Shown piece after piece: positions 11,038-23,780 of a DNA stretch of 64,000 bases; position 1 is the stretch's first letter, and each line of letters begins with the position of its first letter. The notes beneath the pieces were generated by a model. That model had not been told where the DNA came from and ran no database searches. It worked only from the letters and a program-made list of their open reading frames with translations. The translations under genes were made by a program, and so were the position numbers. Source of the stretch: Solen grandis (lineage: Eukaryota; Mollusca; Bivalvia; Adapedonta; Solenidae); the NCBI GenBank assembly GCA_021229015.1, contig CM037795.1, forward strand, positions 395,648 to 459,647. The letters are read 5' to 3'.

Positions 11038-11328
11038 CGCTTGATAGAATTTGATTAAACTTTGCAGAGATGTGATCCTTTGGTGAACCTTCACAAAAGT
11101 TGCTAAAAAATAAACTTGATCCGTGAAGAGTTCTGGTTGCCATGGCAACAGAAAGAAAGAAAATATGAAAACTTAAAAGAAAAGAAAAAACACCTCCTTC
11201 AAAACTACTGGCCAGATTTCAAAAATGTTTTAGCACAGATGTTCCTTGGGTAACTCTCTACAAAGATTGCTAAAATTATTCCGATCTGTAAAAAAACACA
11301 ACCGACAGGGGCGGGGCTAATTTGCCTT

Positions 11329-11597
11329 TGGGGCCTCCGTGGTCGAGAGGGTAAAGTCGTTGACTTTAACACTCACTTAGCCCCTCACCGCATGCGTTCG
11401 AATAACGGCAGGGTCATTCGGATTTTCGTGTGAGGAAGCCTTCCAGCTGGCTTGCGGTAGGTCGGTGGTTCTACTCGGATGTCTCCGTGCATTCGGGGTC
11501 TTCCTCCACCTGTAATTAGCTTGACGTCGCTATATGACTGAAATACTGTTGAAGCGACGGTAAACTGAAGTAGTCAAGTCAAGTCAAATAGTCAAGT
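11329..11597 (+). mobile_element. tRNA-derived SINE with 11-bp target duplication
   Basis: It starts ggggcctccgtggtcgagag (box A region) and has a box-B-like gcgttcgaataacg near 11395. The conserved 3' body contains 'tatatgactgaaatactgtt' and it ends in (gtcaa)n. The direct repeat taatttgcctt flanks it at 11318-11328 and 11598-11608. The insertion site is inside copy 1 of the 315-bp repeat. The other arm has the same insertion. Confidence 0.88.
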
Positions 11598-12190
11598 TAA
11601 TTTGCCTTAAATGTATCTAGTGAAATATTTAAACAACATCTCCTCTGAAACTGCTGGACAGAATTTGTTTTAACTTGGCAGGGATGATCCTTTGGTGAAC
11701 CTTCACTAAAGTTGCTAAATTAAACTTGATCCATGTAGAACTCTGGTTGCCATGGCAACGGAAAGAAAAAAAACTTTAAAAATCATCTCCTTCAAAACTG
11801 CCGGCCAGATTTCAAAAATGTTTTAGTACAGAAGTTCCTTGGATAACCCTCTACTAAGATTGCTAAAATTATTCCGATCCGTAAACAAAACATGGCCGTC
11901 AGGGGCGGGGCTAATTTGCCTTAAATGTATATAGTGAAAACTCTAAACGACATCTCCTCTGAAACTGCTTGACAGAATTTGATTAAACTTGGCAGGGATG
12001 ATTCTTGGGTGAACCTTCACAAAAAGTGCTAAAAAATAAACTTTATCCATGTAGAACTGTGTTGCCAAGGCAACGGAAAGAAAAAAATATGAAAACTATT
12101 AAAAATCATATCCTTCAAAACTACTGGCCAGATTTCAAAATGTTTTAGTACAGATGTTGCTTGGGTAACCCTATAAACAGGTGAGCGATC

Positions 12191-13240
12191 CAGGGCTTTT
12201 ATGGCCCTCTTGGTCTAAAAATTTTCAATTTTGATAAGATATATTATTAGCATAAATATTTTTGCCCCCCCAAAAATCATTTTAAAGTATTTTAAATGCC
12301 GATTTTTTTAGCTGAATTTATACATTTTTGGTTCAAACGACCCCTGTGACGTCAATGATAAAGTAAACGTTGAATGTCTTCTTAATTTCATATAGGAGTG
12401 TGTTATCATAAATCATTTTCAAAAAGTCGGATTTAAACACGATATATTTTTGGGGTCTAGTATAATGTTATGTTTTATCAAGTTAAATATTTAATCTAAT
12501 AGGTGATTTTCATGAACAAAAAATGTTATATTTTTTATTACAAAAAAAAAACAACAGGCAGAAATAAGCATAATGTTCGAGAGTCATCCTAATTGTTATT
12601 AAACTGCAATGACGATTACTGTGTATTTCTACACTTTAATGGTAGTGGTACAGTAGTTGTTATTTCTCTTTTCTTCTCTCCATCATGAACATATGAACTG
12701 ACGCTAATTGTGAATGATCATTACAAAAAGTATCAGATTCGATTGGTTTATATTGTAAAATAAAAATATATTTAAAGATGATCTTTTGAAAAGCAGGAAA
12801 CAATAGATATAAAATTAACCTATGGAAATAAGCGGTTAGAACTTTTCTTACTAGAATCTACTGCTTCTTAAATGTTCATTCTATTTCAATAAAAGTCAGC
12901 TCATTATTGTCTGTTTAAAACTACTTATTTGTTTTATTATGAATTAAGTTCTTAAGTTAAATTAATATTTCATGACATCAGATAATCGGAATCAGTTCTT
13001 TGATATCAAATAAAAGGGTAATAAAACAATAATGCAATTGCATAATTACACTGAAAAATATTGTAGAATTTCTTTTTACAGATATTCCTTAATTGAATGA
13101 CAAAAAGGTCAATAAAATACGAAAACGTATGTAAAAACCACTTTGGATTGCAAAAGAGTAGGTCTATTTCTGTTTGTATTCTTATTTTAAGTACTATTGT
13201 AAATAAGATCCTAGACTCGGGGGAAGGTTTTCTCACCATA
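12191..13240. other. AT-rich stretch with no recognised gene
   Basis: There are homopolymer runs (A10 near 12541, C7 near 12267) and no ORF with family-like features. The 77-codon minus-strand ORF at 13006-13239 looks like chance. Confidence 0.5.
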
Positions 13241-13242
13241 TA

Positions 13243-13560
13243 ACGTCTATGAACGCTATATCGATAATATAGAATTCACTAGTTACCTTTGGCACAAACC
13301 GTTATTACAAAACGTTCACGCTCTACGCACAATGTATAATTCGGTAAGGTCATATATAAGGTACAAAACTACAAAAATGAATATTCTGAATATTTCGATC
13401 AAGCATGAAGGTCCCAGCTCACCTTTCCTATTTATGTTCTTCGTGAATGATCTGATGGGCAACAAACGTTCTGATATTGATGATATTTCCACAATAGATG
13501 AGTTTAAAAGAGTTCTTATTTTACGTTATCTGCGAAATCTCTTCAACATATTTAAATGAC
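13243..13560 (+). mobile_element. LINE reverse-transcriptase fragment
   Basis: The frame starting at 13332 encodes GPSSPFLFMFFVNDLMG, the non-LTR retrotransposon RT motif of the type 'G..SP.LF..F.ND'. The catalytic YADD expected just after it is degraded (ILRYLRN). It is a short dead fragment. Confidence 0.7.
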
Positions 13561-14251
13561 ATTGAAACGCATTGTAATACATGGAAAATAAAAAGTAAAA
13601 GAATACAACCAAAGAAAAGTCATGATCTTCTAACTAACATCATGCGATTATTTTCTACATGGCATGAAACTTGAAACCATGGAATCACGTCTAACCATGC
13701 TATGTTTGCCCTATAAGATTATATACTCTCTTTAATACGGTAGCGCTACCAACTATCTTACTACTCAAGATGTGCGACTCACTTGCTGAATCAGTATTAT
13801 ACTCTTCATGTGAAATATTTTAACACGATATTTTTACTAGAATCATGTATCGGTAATATCCCACTATTCAGATATAGAAATGCTATGACAAAATTGAAAG
13901 TATCAATCTATGGCATTACTATAGAAACAGGCAGCTACAAAAAAATTCCTAAACAACAAAGGCGATGTTTTTAATTTAATAGCCCGGTCCCACTGAAGAA
14001 AGGATGATTTGCGAATGAATTGCATATTCACATTCGCGGTATTCGTTGTCATCCTCAATAGAATTGACAAAATATGACCAGTTTTCCGTAATAGTGTGCG
14101 AATACGAACAGTATGATTTACGGGTACATCAATAATGTATTGCGGATGAATCACGAATAAAAACGGATGCCATTGCGAATGTCCCCACAGGAGGGTCGGC
14201 TTGAATAACGGAAACAGCAGTATATAGTATACACGACAGCAGATTGACAAC

Positions 14252-14434
14252 ATGACTTCAAAGCAGAAAGGACTTGGCAGAGGAGTGAAGGTCCACGCCA
14301 AGAATATTCCTAGGAACCTGGAAAGGAAGAAGCAGAAGGTTGTTCAAGAAGATGTAGACAGGGCCCAGTCTCCCACCCCATCCTCTGCAGCTGAAGAGAG
14401 GGGCCCGGTCTCCCACTCCACCACCACCAGCTGA
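14252..14434 (+). CDS. Short basic ORF inside the Harbinger element
   Basis: This is a 60-codon ORF that starts at the first ATG inside the element. It is rich in Lys/Arg, then Ser/Pro and Thr. Harbinger elements usually encode a second, Myb-like DNA-binding protein on the opposite strand to the nuclease, and this ORF is in the right place and orientation to be its remnant. No Myb motif is visible, so the identity is a guess. Confidence 0.25.
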   Translation: MTSKQKGLGRGVKVHAKNIPRNLERKKQKVVQEDVDRAQSPTPSSAAEERGPVSHSTTTS

Positions 14435-14520
14435 AGAGAGGGGCCCGTCCCGGTCTGAGCCTGAAGCTGAATCCCCTGATCATGATGCCGCCCCCCCCCC
14501 CCCCCCCCCCCCCCCCCGTC

Positions 14521-15030
14521 CTACTGTTTGCAAAGGCAGGGGCAACAAGGGCAAAGGTAATGCCTCACAGACTTTCGAACAACTTTGCTGATGGTGTTGT
14601 GCGGCACCCTCCAGGCATACTGCATGTCCCTGTATATGGCTCCTGATGCCAAGTGGCATAGGGTTATTGCCACCTTGAGACCAGGCTCCAAGTTAGCTCT
14701 AAAATTGGTTGTTGGCCTGGTCAGCCTGGGAGTGAGCCGGTCAACCAATTCATCAAACATGGCGGGGGCATTCTCATGAAGTTGTGAAAGGCACGTGGTT
14801 CTTCATTGTGCAGCTCTACCATCAGCTGGTCGTATATCCCCAGGTCCAGTCTTCTGCCAATCCATAGTAAAACCCAGACAGCTCTTTGTTGTCTTTTTCG
14901 CCTTCTTCTCCGCCTCAGTATCATTTGTTGGACTTGGACAAGCTGATTGTTATGTTGTTGGAAGGCAGCAACAATCAGGTGGCGTCTTTTGTGGATCCAT
15001 TCTTGATCGTCACAGGGGGCAGCAGAAGCA
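14521..15030 (-). pseudogene. Truncated, frameshifted HARBI1-like transposase
   Basis: Reading from about 15030 down, an Arg-rich start (RRRRRRKRQQR) leads into IYDQLMVELHNEEPRAFHNF and MRMPP. After a frameshift near 14750 it continues as MFDELVDRLTPRLTR, LKVAITLCHLASGA and VPHNTISKVVR. This is the conserved N-terminal region of PIF/Harbinger nucleases upstream of the DDE domain. Everything after about residue 150 is deleted and replaced by the poly-C junction. The product would be inactive as a nuclease. Confidence 0.8.
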
Positions 15031-15726
15031 GTGTCTCTAACCTTCCACAGCTTCAGAACAAGGTTCTCTTCCCATCCAGAGATGCATTACCAGGGTCTTT
15101 ACGCTCTAATTATTCTCTAATTGCCCGCAAATCTGATGCAACATAAACGCATAATTCGTGACAAATCCGTATGAGTCGCAATATATTATTTTAGTTCGTG
15201 ATATGGACCTTTTATGGATGCTCTACATACGATAAACAGATGCAATACATACTCTCCCAGTCCGGCCATGACTTGCGGAGAAGATGCGGAAAAGAGCAGA
15301 TAACAGCGAGTGTATTGCATATTAATTGCGTATATTATGCGTATATTTTGCAGATGTATTACGGGTGTTTTGCGAATGGCATTCGCAATCAAAATTTTGT
15401 GCAGGTCAAAAATCTCGGGAACGGAAATAAGCGCCACTGCGAATAAGTGCGGACTTGTGCGAATGTTTGCCGTCAAATACCAGCATATATCTCGAAAACT
15501 GAGGATATTTAATGAATATCAACAAATTGTGTGCGCAATTCATTCGCAAATCATCCGTTTCTTCAGTGGGACCGGGCCTTAACGTAAGCTATATAAAATC
15601 AGAATACCACTTCTAGTTTTCCAAGTCTATATTGATTCTGAAACCTTATTTTTGTCACTGGCCAACTTTAAGAAATTTGAAACTCAATTGTCCCATAAGA
15701 GAATAAAAGCACAGCTTAACAGTTGA

Positions 15727-15905
15727 GGGCGCCATGGTCCAGTGGTAAAATGTCCGATTACGGATCCGACGGTAATGGGTTCGAACCCCGTTGGATGCAA
15801 GACTTCTTAATGACCTTCCCGGGTCCAACCCAGGAACCGTTGAGAGGGATTAGTATAAGTTGTAAAGCCTTGTTTCTCAATCGACGTAAAATAAATAAAT
15901 TTAAA
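15727..15905 (+). mobile_element. tRNA-derived SINE
   Basis: The tRNA-like head has box A (tggtccagtgg, about 15735) and a textbook box B (ggttcgaaccc, about 15778). It has no foldable acceptor stem or 7-base anticodon loop, so it is not a tRNA gene. The body contains 'cccgggtccaacccaggaac' and it ends with an A-rich tail (gtaaaataaataaattt). Confidence 0.8.
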
Positions 15906-18900
15906 TTAACTAAACAATTCAAGATTTATATAGTTTGCATTAAAAAAAAAGAAATGGCAACATTCGAGCGTGATTGGGAATTGGTAATGCTGCATTTGTT
16001 AATAGTATGTTATTTTCTTACAATTAAACAAAAATACTTACACATATATTACAGAATTGCTATTTTTTCTTGTTTATAAAGAACTTTAAGATGCATTATT
16101 TTTCTTTCATGCTGTTAGTTGTATAGTTCAACGTAACAAATTTGATGACATGCTATCACAGGTTTCGATATATGCATTATATGTCTCTAATATAACTTTA
16201 TCTTTGATCTTTATCACAAAGTTGATTTGAATTGAATTATAGTTAAGTAAAAACAAAAACATACCTATACATATAATATTTTGTTGAACAAATAATTTCC
16301 CGAACATGACTAAACTTTGCCCAAATAAAACATGCGCATTATGACTTTCTCTTTTTCATTTAAGCTGCATAATAATTAAATTCGTGTAAGTGCCAACAAG
16401 AGGATTGACCCGTAGACCTATTACATCTGTTGATGGACCGGACCGTCTGTAAGCCAAAGTTCACATCTTCAAGTGATTGGCTATTGTCTTGAAAATAGAC
16501 AATATGTCACACCCAGCGCCATAAATCTCAATGGCAAGTACCAGTCACGCGCATCCACTGGGTACCCTCTCCTACCTCCCGGGATCATGTAACCTTTTAC
16601 TACTTGGTGTTACTATTACTCCAATCAGGGAATAGCAATTGCATAATCATATGAAACAAACAAATTCTCGGCAGTAGGTATGTAAGGGATTTAGAAATCT
16701 GGTTAATGAAGAGATATACTAGTTAGTGGAAAATCATTGCAGATTCAGGATTATAGAGGAACAATAAGAGGGATTTTAAATACGAAGGTATGCAACAAGC
16801 CTTTAAAAGTCACTTACATTTCTTTTGATAAGATTTTTTTTTCATAATGATACCCCCCCCCCCCCCTCGCCAATCAGTATTCGGTATAATTAAAGCGACC
16901 ATAAAGAAAACATAATACTATTTTTCATAGAAAAATAAAGCATTCAATTGTCCTATAACTTTCCCCCTAAATCCTCCGTTTTAATCGTAGATTTAGCTTG
17001 AAATTAGTTACATCTTGTTATCTTCCCTTACACGATGTGTAGCCCCACACTCAAAACTGAAGAATCAGCAGTGACATAAAAGGTCCAGCAAGCTGCTTAA
17101 TATCTTACAGCCCAGACAGAATACTGCTCAATTATCTGACACTCCTGACAGACACATATTGTCCATACAGTTGACAGTGTACAGAGAACTACTGAAACAA
17201 TCATGACTTCACGAGTAGCGTCATCTTTATGTTAAATGAATTACAATAATGAATGGCCCAAAACTCAATAAAATGCCTATATAACATTCAACACCAACTA
17301 GTCTTTGTAAACCACAATGACCTGGTTCCCACTAGAAATCTAAATCCCTCCTATCTCAGTCTCGCACACAGTATCATCTCAACTCTTTCTTCCCTAGACC
17401 TACCAGCTATGGAATGGTCTAACAGATCACTCAAATCTAGTCACAGGCTTAACATCTTTAAAGAGTTGTTGGCGATGGTCAACTTCTAATGCAAATATAA
17501 GGTTTCCTACCCAATAGCCATCAATTTCAGTATAACTAGATGTCAAACTTTATAAACTCAATTGGGATATTGACAATATATATGGTGACTAAAGATCTTT
17601 TGATTACCTCAGTCTGAAAATTTAAATAAATATGGATTATCTCCCAAAATCTAACAAAACTTTTAAAAAAATCGATGAAACTTTTATTTTTATTTTAGAT
17701 GTCTTTAAAGTGACAAAGAGTCATTGAAATATTACTATCCAGTATGAAATATGGCCAGTAAAGCGGGAATACCCTAATACTGCTGCATCTACCTCAAGAC
17801 TAACACTGTTTCTCATGACTGTGCCCCAAGTCATAATCTTCATTGATTGTTCCGTAGTGACAAATAGTAGTGAATTATTCAATACTATATATAGTGCTGG
17901 CAGAGTTGGCTCTATTAATGACGTCACAACGAAGGGAGAGAAGTCAATCGATGTTAAATATTTTCAACATATTTTTGGCACAGTAGGTCTTACACTTATA
18001 TATTCTAACAGATAATAACGAAAATGAAATTCTTGTAGCTGACCTTTAAATTTTGTATATTAATTAGCTGTTCATTTTCTTACTTTCCACACTCAGAAAA
18101 TTAGTTACAACGTCAACTTTTTCTACTGATAGATTTCAGATCATTTGTGACCTCTTTCCTTATGTCCTATAAATATGCCAGTACATCTGCATCAGCTGTA
18201 TGGGAAACATTCGGGTTATCTAAGTGTTTCTGATTTTGAAACCTATCTCTTGTTGGTGAATGTCACAGAAACAACTTCTGCTGTTTGGTTTCCGATCAAA
18301 AACCTTGTAACATCCAGACAGAAAATTGCTGTATGATATATACTTGAATGGAATAATGGAGTTAAAAATGAAGTTCACTCATCGAATCAGTTTGAGTTGT
18401 TTATATTATTTATGAAGCTTCCTTTGCTCCCAGAACGTACATGGCAGGATATCTGATATGTATACTGGACACTTCCTTCCAGTAGATAAGGAATCAGAAG
18501 CAAATGTGTGTTCAAGTAGAATCACTGAGTAACAGATCAGCGACCCATTTTTAAAACAGTATTTTTTTATGATTTTGTTTTGAAGCTAATATCGTTGCGA
18601 CAATATTTCAGTCATATACTTTGTATCCATTATTGACCCTCTTTCCTACCACAAGCCAAACGGTTCTTCTCTTCACATGTACTCCAAGAGCAAGAGACTA
18701 AACCGAGACTTGAGCCTACAACGGCGAAGTCTACGTTATACTTCTTAACCCAAACAGTCTTAGAGGCCCCTAAATAGTAATAAGTTTTATTGATGGCAGA
18801 CGACTGATTTTTGTTTTCAAAAAGTAATCTGATCGTTTTTAAGCAAACATTAGAAGTCAACGCTTACATTTTCAGAAGTAAAAACAAAGACAAGCCAAGT

Positions 18901-19550
18901 GTTCCAGACTAGTATTGATCGTTGTCTAGAGAAAGTCCCTTTTCTCACGGTAGGAACTAATGTAATAAAAATCCGAAATCCTCTGCAGCTCAGACATTTT
19001 TTTATTGTTTCCAAACGAAATTCAATAAGTCCCTGAGTTACTTTAGGTTTTTCCTTTGAAGCAACGTACTGTCTGAGGGGGCAGAGGAATGTTAAAAGTG
19101 TACTTTTATTTGAAATTGTTGGGTGTCTGTCGGTTCAGCATGTGTGATGGTTGACTTTAGGCAAGTACTTTGTAATTTTCGGAGGAGACCACGAGCTATG
19201 TCGATTTTTTTCATCGCTTACGTCCGACCTTGTTTACAATTGATAGAAGAGGAAAATAACTAGAACTGTTACAGACTGATTATATCCCGCAGACTGCTTT
19301 CTAATATAACATAGGGTTTATTGTAATATAAGGTCTCTGGCCAATAATACAGTATATCAATATATGCATATTTTGTGTTAACAATACATATTAAGTTCAT
19401 TGTTCATATAAAAACATCCGGAATATATAAAAAAAAATAGAATATGTGTTTAGAAATTTGTTATATCGCACAAAATGCTTTTTATAAATATAAAAAACAC
19501 AAAACGCTAAAGAAACCTGAGTTCCAAAATTCCTGCATTAGGGATCCACT
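15906..19550. other. Unassigned 3.6-kb stretch
   Basis: No gene recognised. A C14 run sits at about 16853. The ORF at 17253-17489 (78 codons) has a loose likeness to a LINE C-terminal region but is not diagnostic. ORFs near 17721-18015 and 18630-18860 lack family features. Confidence 0.45.
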
Positions 19551-20110
19551 ACCTTAACGTTATTTATATGCCTGCTGTGTTTGCTCATACAAAACTGTAG
19601 CTCAGTTTCTACACGGTCCATACGGCATAAAATATGCAAATTATGGACAGTTTTATAGAGAATGTTACAGATTTTATTATCAGGAGATTTAATCACATTA
19701 CTTTGAATTTAATTAAGATTTTCAAATCCCCATACATCCGAACCACACAATATCATTGGTAAAACCAGTTAGTCAAACAAGCTACGTTGTAAAGAAATAG
19801 GTAAATTCAATTTACGAGATTGAGGAATTAGGCTGATTTAGTTAGCACTTATTAAACAAAACAATTTTGGCTTTGGCAACATTTACTTTAAAATTCCATA
19901 ATTCTCAAAAATCATGCGTTGCAAATAATTCAAGATGACTTTCAGCTAAAATAACGCATCATATGGTCTCTCGATAATCTGACCGTGATTACATACCAGA
20001 GTAGTCGGCCGATCAACAAAAATAGAAGTCGGATTATTTATTGAGTTCGGGCAATTTTATGGTGACACTATAAATTGCAGGTCATAAGTAAAACAAAAAG
20101 CTCAATAGCA
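19550..20110 (-). mobile_element. Degenerate LINE RT fragment
   Basis: Read on the minus strand, a broken frame contains ILCGSDVWGFENL, the 'YG.E.WGF' thumb-region motif of non-LTR RTs, followed by a decayed downstream part. Many stops interrupt it. Confidence 0.55.
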
Positions 20111-20533
20111 GTCGTCTGCCTATTAACCTCTCTATTTATCTTATCCAAACGATTTTTTTTTCAACAGCATTGTGCTTAATTTCCAAAAAGTAGTCGGCGC
20201 GAGCTATAGTTTGTTAATTTATAATATTGAACGTTTGTTTTTTCTTTACATCATGCGTGCTATAGTTTTGACATATTTTTTTCTTATTAATCACAAAAAA
20301 ATTATTGCATTCTTCATATGTAAATTTTTCATAGATAAAATACACAATGATGTTCATTTGTATCAAGTTTCATGATGATGTGAAGTCATCTTCATAGAAA
20401 AGGTAAGCTTAAATGCAAAGGTAAACCTGAAGTTTTAGTATCACTATTCCTAGAACTATACTTAGAATTATTTTACTGGATAATATAATCAGTGGTTTAT
20501 TAATTGATGATATACTTTTGATTATTTAGCTTT

Positions 20534-21100
20534 TTGCCGACGCTATGGCTATACTGGGTAAAACTCCAGAAGATTTGCAGCATAATCTCGATGTATAGCC
20601 TAGGATTACAAATGTACTGTAACAGATGGGGTATTGAGGTAAGCGCAGCGAAAACAAAAAATATGGTATTCAGGAAAAGGGGAGGATTAAAAACGGACAA
20701 AATATGGTCTTATAATGGATTAAATGTTGAAGTAGTGGACCACTTTAATTATTTAGGTACTTTATTGTCTTACAATGGTAGTTTTACTATGTATAACGAG
20801 TATTTGGTTGGTACGTCGCTCTAAGCGTTTCATATCTTATTGTACATCTGTAAAAACATACCATTAAAGTTAAAGGTTCAGTATCAGGTCAATTGTTTGA
20901 TTCATTTTTCGGGGCAATTTTAAACTACTCACGTGAAATATATGGTTTTAGAAAGTCCAAAGAATTAGAACGAATACAGCTAAAATTTTGCAAGCGTATT
21001 TTGAAAGTGTCTTTAAATTCTTGCATTTCTGCAATATACGGTGAGTTAGAAAGATTCTTATATATCATACGTTATTGTAGTGTAAATCATATAAATTAGC
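20534..21100 (+). mobile_element. LINE RT fragment (palm/thumb)
   Basis: One frame has YCNRWGIEVSAAKTKNMVF, then FRKRGGL, then HFNYLGTLLS, the conserved region after the RT active site. A second frame (20893-21099) has FFGAILNYSREIYGFRKS and LKFCKRILK. Between the two lie a stop and a frameshift. The order matches one LINE, so this is a single decayed copy. Confidence 0.75.
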
Positions 21101-21449
21101 TGTTGATGACTATTTAGCAGGGTATACAAATTGGGTCAGCCGGGTAAAAAAGTTGTTTTAACGATTATGTTTTTTCTGAGGTGTTTATAAATGGGAATTC
21201 GGGTTATCCTCCAGTCAAACATTTTACACCAATATTCAAAGTTCGCATTATAGCTTGTCAAACATATCAGGGTTCAAAACCACTTTGAGCTGGTTGATCC
21301 CTCTTGTACGTGGATGCAATGGATGTTAATGTCCCTAACAAAGCACCGCTCAATCCCAGGAATATCTAAAACTACTGATTTGAACTTGCCCTCCTTGTTT
21401 GGTCCCTAGAAAGTATATTCTATCCTAGTAATTCCATCAAGTCTACCTG

Positions 21450-21970
21450 TAAGTAAGTAAGTATTTTATTATTGTTACATACAATCAAATAATACAAAAC
21501 ATAATTTACAAATTTTAAGTATAGTACCCGGCCCAGTGGTCCAATATGCAACCAAAGAAAACTGAATACTAAAATTATTAAGTACATAATTATGCGGTCA
21601 ACAATTTAAGTGTAAAATGGCATGTTGAATAATTAATAAACACGTTGCAAGATCAATTATACATTAATGATCTCCATAAGAAGTACGATCTGACGATAAG
21701 ATTGGCCGATTTCCTGGGATAATCTGTCAGTATTTTTATTATTTTATCAACTATTGATACTGATGGAGTAATGTTTAATTTTCTTAATATTTCTCTCCTT
21801 ATCTCATTTAAGTTGCTGCATTCCAATAGGAAATGAACTTCATTTTCTATAACAAAGGCTAAACAAAATCCGCACAGTCTTGACATGTATGTCCTTGGCA
21901 ACCAGGTCTCATGACCACCTGTCGCTGTGATTAACACCTTGACCGAGACAACTTTGTATTTGCTCACGAT
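21450..21970 (-). mobile_element. LINE 3' end, opposite orientation
   Basis: A 104-codon minus-strand ORF (21653-21967) has RLCGFC and ENEVHFLLECSNLNEIRREI, the Cys/His-rich C-terminal segment of this kind of LINE. A short 3' UTR follows, ending in aataaaatacttacttactt (an ACTT tail). It is 5'-truncated, as is typical of LINE insertions, and inserted head-on to the fragment at 20534-21100. Confidence 0.75.
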
Positions 21971-23280
21971 GTGTGAAACATCGTCAAATCTAGAAAGATA
22001 AGAAGACGAACCGTAATATCAACACGGTCGTGTTAAACGTATTTTCGCACCTACTGATCATGTAGCAAACGGTGACGGGTCCTCCTGTTTAATAAATTGT
22101 CCTTAATTAAAGATACCGATTTTGTTCCTTCATGAGAAAGGTAGAAAGAAAAAGAGAGAGATGAGAGCTCAAACGATCAAACCAACCACAGTATAATAGT
22201 CGATGTTTATCCCAAATATGTAAAAATAACTATCGCCGCCTTATACGAAACTAAAACAAGATATGTCAATCAAATGATCGGTAAATAAAAACTTATTTTG
22301 ACTTAATTCTCACAAAAAGGCTAATAAGTATGCCCGACGTATTTTTTTAATGGCAAAACATATTTTATGTTAAAAATATCATCAATTAAAGGCTAAACAT
22401 AACAAACACAACGTATTAGGTATCAACAAACGTCAGCAATAAAATTTGACGTCTGAATGATTCATCGAAACAGGCGATTCTTCGAGTTTTTTGGCCGATC
22501 CAGTATGACCTCGAGTAATCGCGAGACCACTGTATATATATAAAACCATGTACAGGTGAGAACTTCATTTCACGCTATATACGTACGCCGCACATCACCT
22601 GAGACATGAAACGAACAATGATCTGCTCCTCCCGAGCGTGGCAGGAACAAATATCACCTTTCAACACAATGAACTGAGCATTCTCAAGAATAACATCGAG
22701 TGAAGTGCCCTTATCTTTACTATCAGATGGAGTTATAGAAGCCTTGCGGTTAAGCAGTCCAACAACTTTATCAGCCATATAAACAATGAGCTCAAGGTTA
22801 CATATTCTTAGATTTGTTTTTCTTTTTTATGTACTGCTTGAGTGAATTTCATAGAAGTTCTTTAGAACGTTGTATATGACTTCCTCTTTCTTAGCACAAC
22901 TGTCAATAAGTGATTCAAGATTTCAGCATGTCTCGCTCAGCTTCAGCTGTAGGGTTTCCGTCAGTATCCTGCTTTCCACGTGTACCCATAGTTACCGACA
23001 GAATACATGATTGTAGTGAACGATGTCAACGATGAAAAAAACACTAACCTTTGTGATGAGTATATTCAAGTTTTAAAAAGTGCATTCAGCAATCAAAAAG
23101 GATAGTTAAAGTGTTAGTTACTCAGAAAAGTTCAAGATCTTGGAGAGCGCTGACCTCCTCGCCATTTCTTAATTTATCGATTAAGGTAGAGGTCCGCTCG
23201 TCCCGTCAGTAATCTTGTTGCATTGCATGTTAATTTCCTTATTGATAAATAATGGCCTCTCTACAGGTTCTATAGGCTCA
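21971..23280. other. Unassigned stretch
   Basis: A 67-codon minus-strand ORF (22575-22778) starts MADKVVGLLNRK and has a plausible donor-like CAG/GTGATG. I cannot match it to a family and there are no neighbouring exons, so I do not call a gene. Confidence 0.4.
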
Positions 23281-23289
23281 GGGTAAGTT

Positions 23290-23780
23290 ATTTGGATCGT
23301 TGATGTCCGTCGTCCACAGTTTGTTTACACTAATATCTTCATTTTTAAAGCAACCATCTTCAAACTTCAGGACATTGTTTATAGCCAAAAGTTTCGGTGT
23401 TAACTTGTTTTTTCTCAAACATCTTTTATTCTTATGCAGTGATCTTTTATTCAAACTTTATGTTTATAGCCATAATCTCCCGGTCAAGTTTGATTTTGAC
23501 TGATATCAGCCAATTAGGTCAGGAGTTATGACCATTTTGATATAAAAATGCAATATTTCACTTTGTTAACACCCTTGCATCTTCATTTCATAAGTAATCT
23601 TCTTCAACTTTTCTGACAGTGCTTTGGTCATTATTTCTCGACTAAGTTCGATATGAATAATATCGGCCGATTCGGACAGGAGTTAATTAAAAAAGAAAAA
23701 AAAACAGATTTTACTTTTTTACATTCTAGCTTCTGCAGCCATACTGTTAATGGTAACAGTAACTCGGTGGTGTTTGATTT
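23290..23780 (-). repeat. About 160-bp interspersed tandem repeat
   Basis: The segments 'tcaggagttatgaccatttt' and 'gtgaaatattgcatttttat' (inverted) are shared with 30060-30480, 49291-49540 and 63270-64000. About two to three degenerate units. Confidence 0.7.

Larger units (their letters stand above)
10932..12190 (+). repeat. About 315-bp tandem repeat, three copies
   Basis: Each copy runs from 'aaacaacatctcctctgaaa' through 'ggttgccatggcaac' and 'ctggccagatttcaaaa' to 'ggggcggggctaatttgcct'. Copies start near 10933, 11628 and 11943. The last is truncated and ends in 'caggtgagcgatccagggc', a motif common in bivalve intergenic repeats. Copy 1 carries a hairpin insertion (10962-11037) and a SINE (11329-11597). 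Confidence 0.85.
13981..15578. mobile_element. Internally deleted PIF/Harbinger element, left-arm copy
   Basis: Terminal inverted repeats (g)gcccggtcccactgaagaaa lie at 13981 and 15578, flanked by TTAA-like sequence as expected for Harbinger's 3-bp TWA target preference. Subterminal regions are full of 'cattcgcaa'-type repeats in both orientations. On the minus strand it holds the N-terminal part of a HARBI1-type nuclease. The catalytic part is missing, ending at a run of about 27 C (14491-14517). Confidence 0.85.

Noticed and set aside
15727..15800. tRNA gene
   Set aside because: Boxes A and B are good, but there is no paired acceptor stem and no 7-base anticodon loop, and it continues into a SINE body with an A-rich tail.
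17253..17489. LINE C-terminal fragment
   Set aside because: There is only a loose resemblance, with no conserved Cys/His or RT motif.
22575..22778. Conserved 67-codon gene (also at 30978-31193)
   Set aside because: Both copies are in the inverted arms, so identity between them says nothing about selection. No family or neighbouring exons are recognised.
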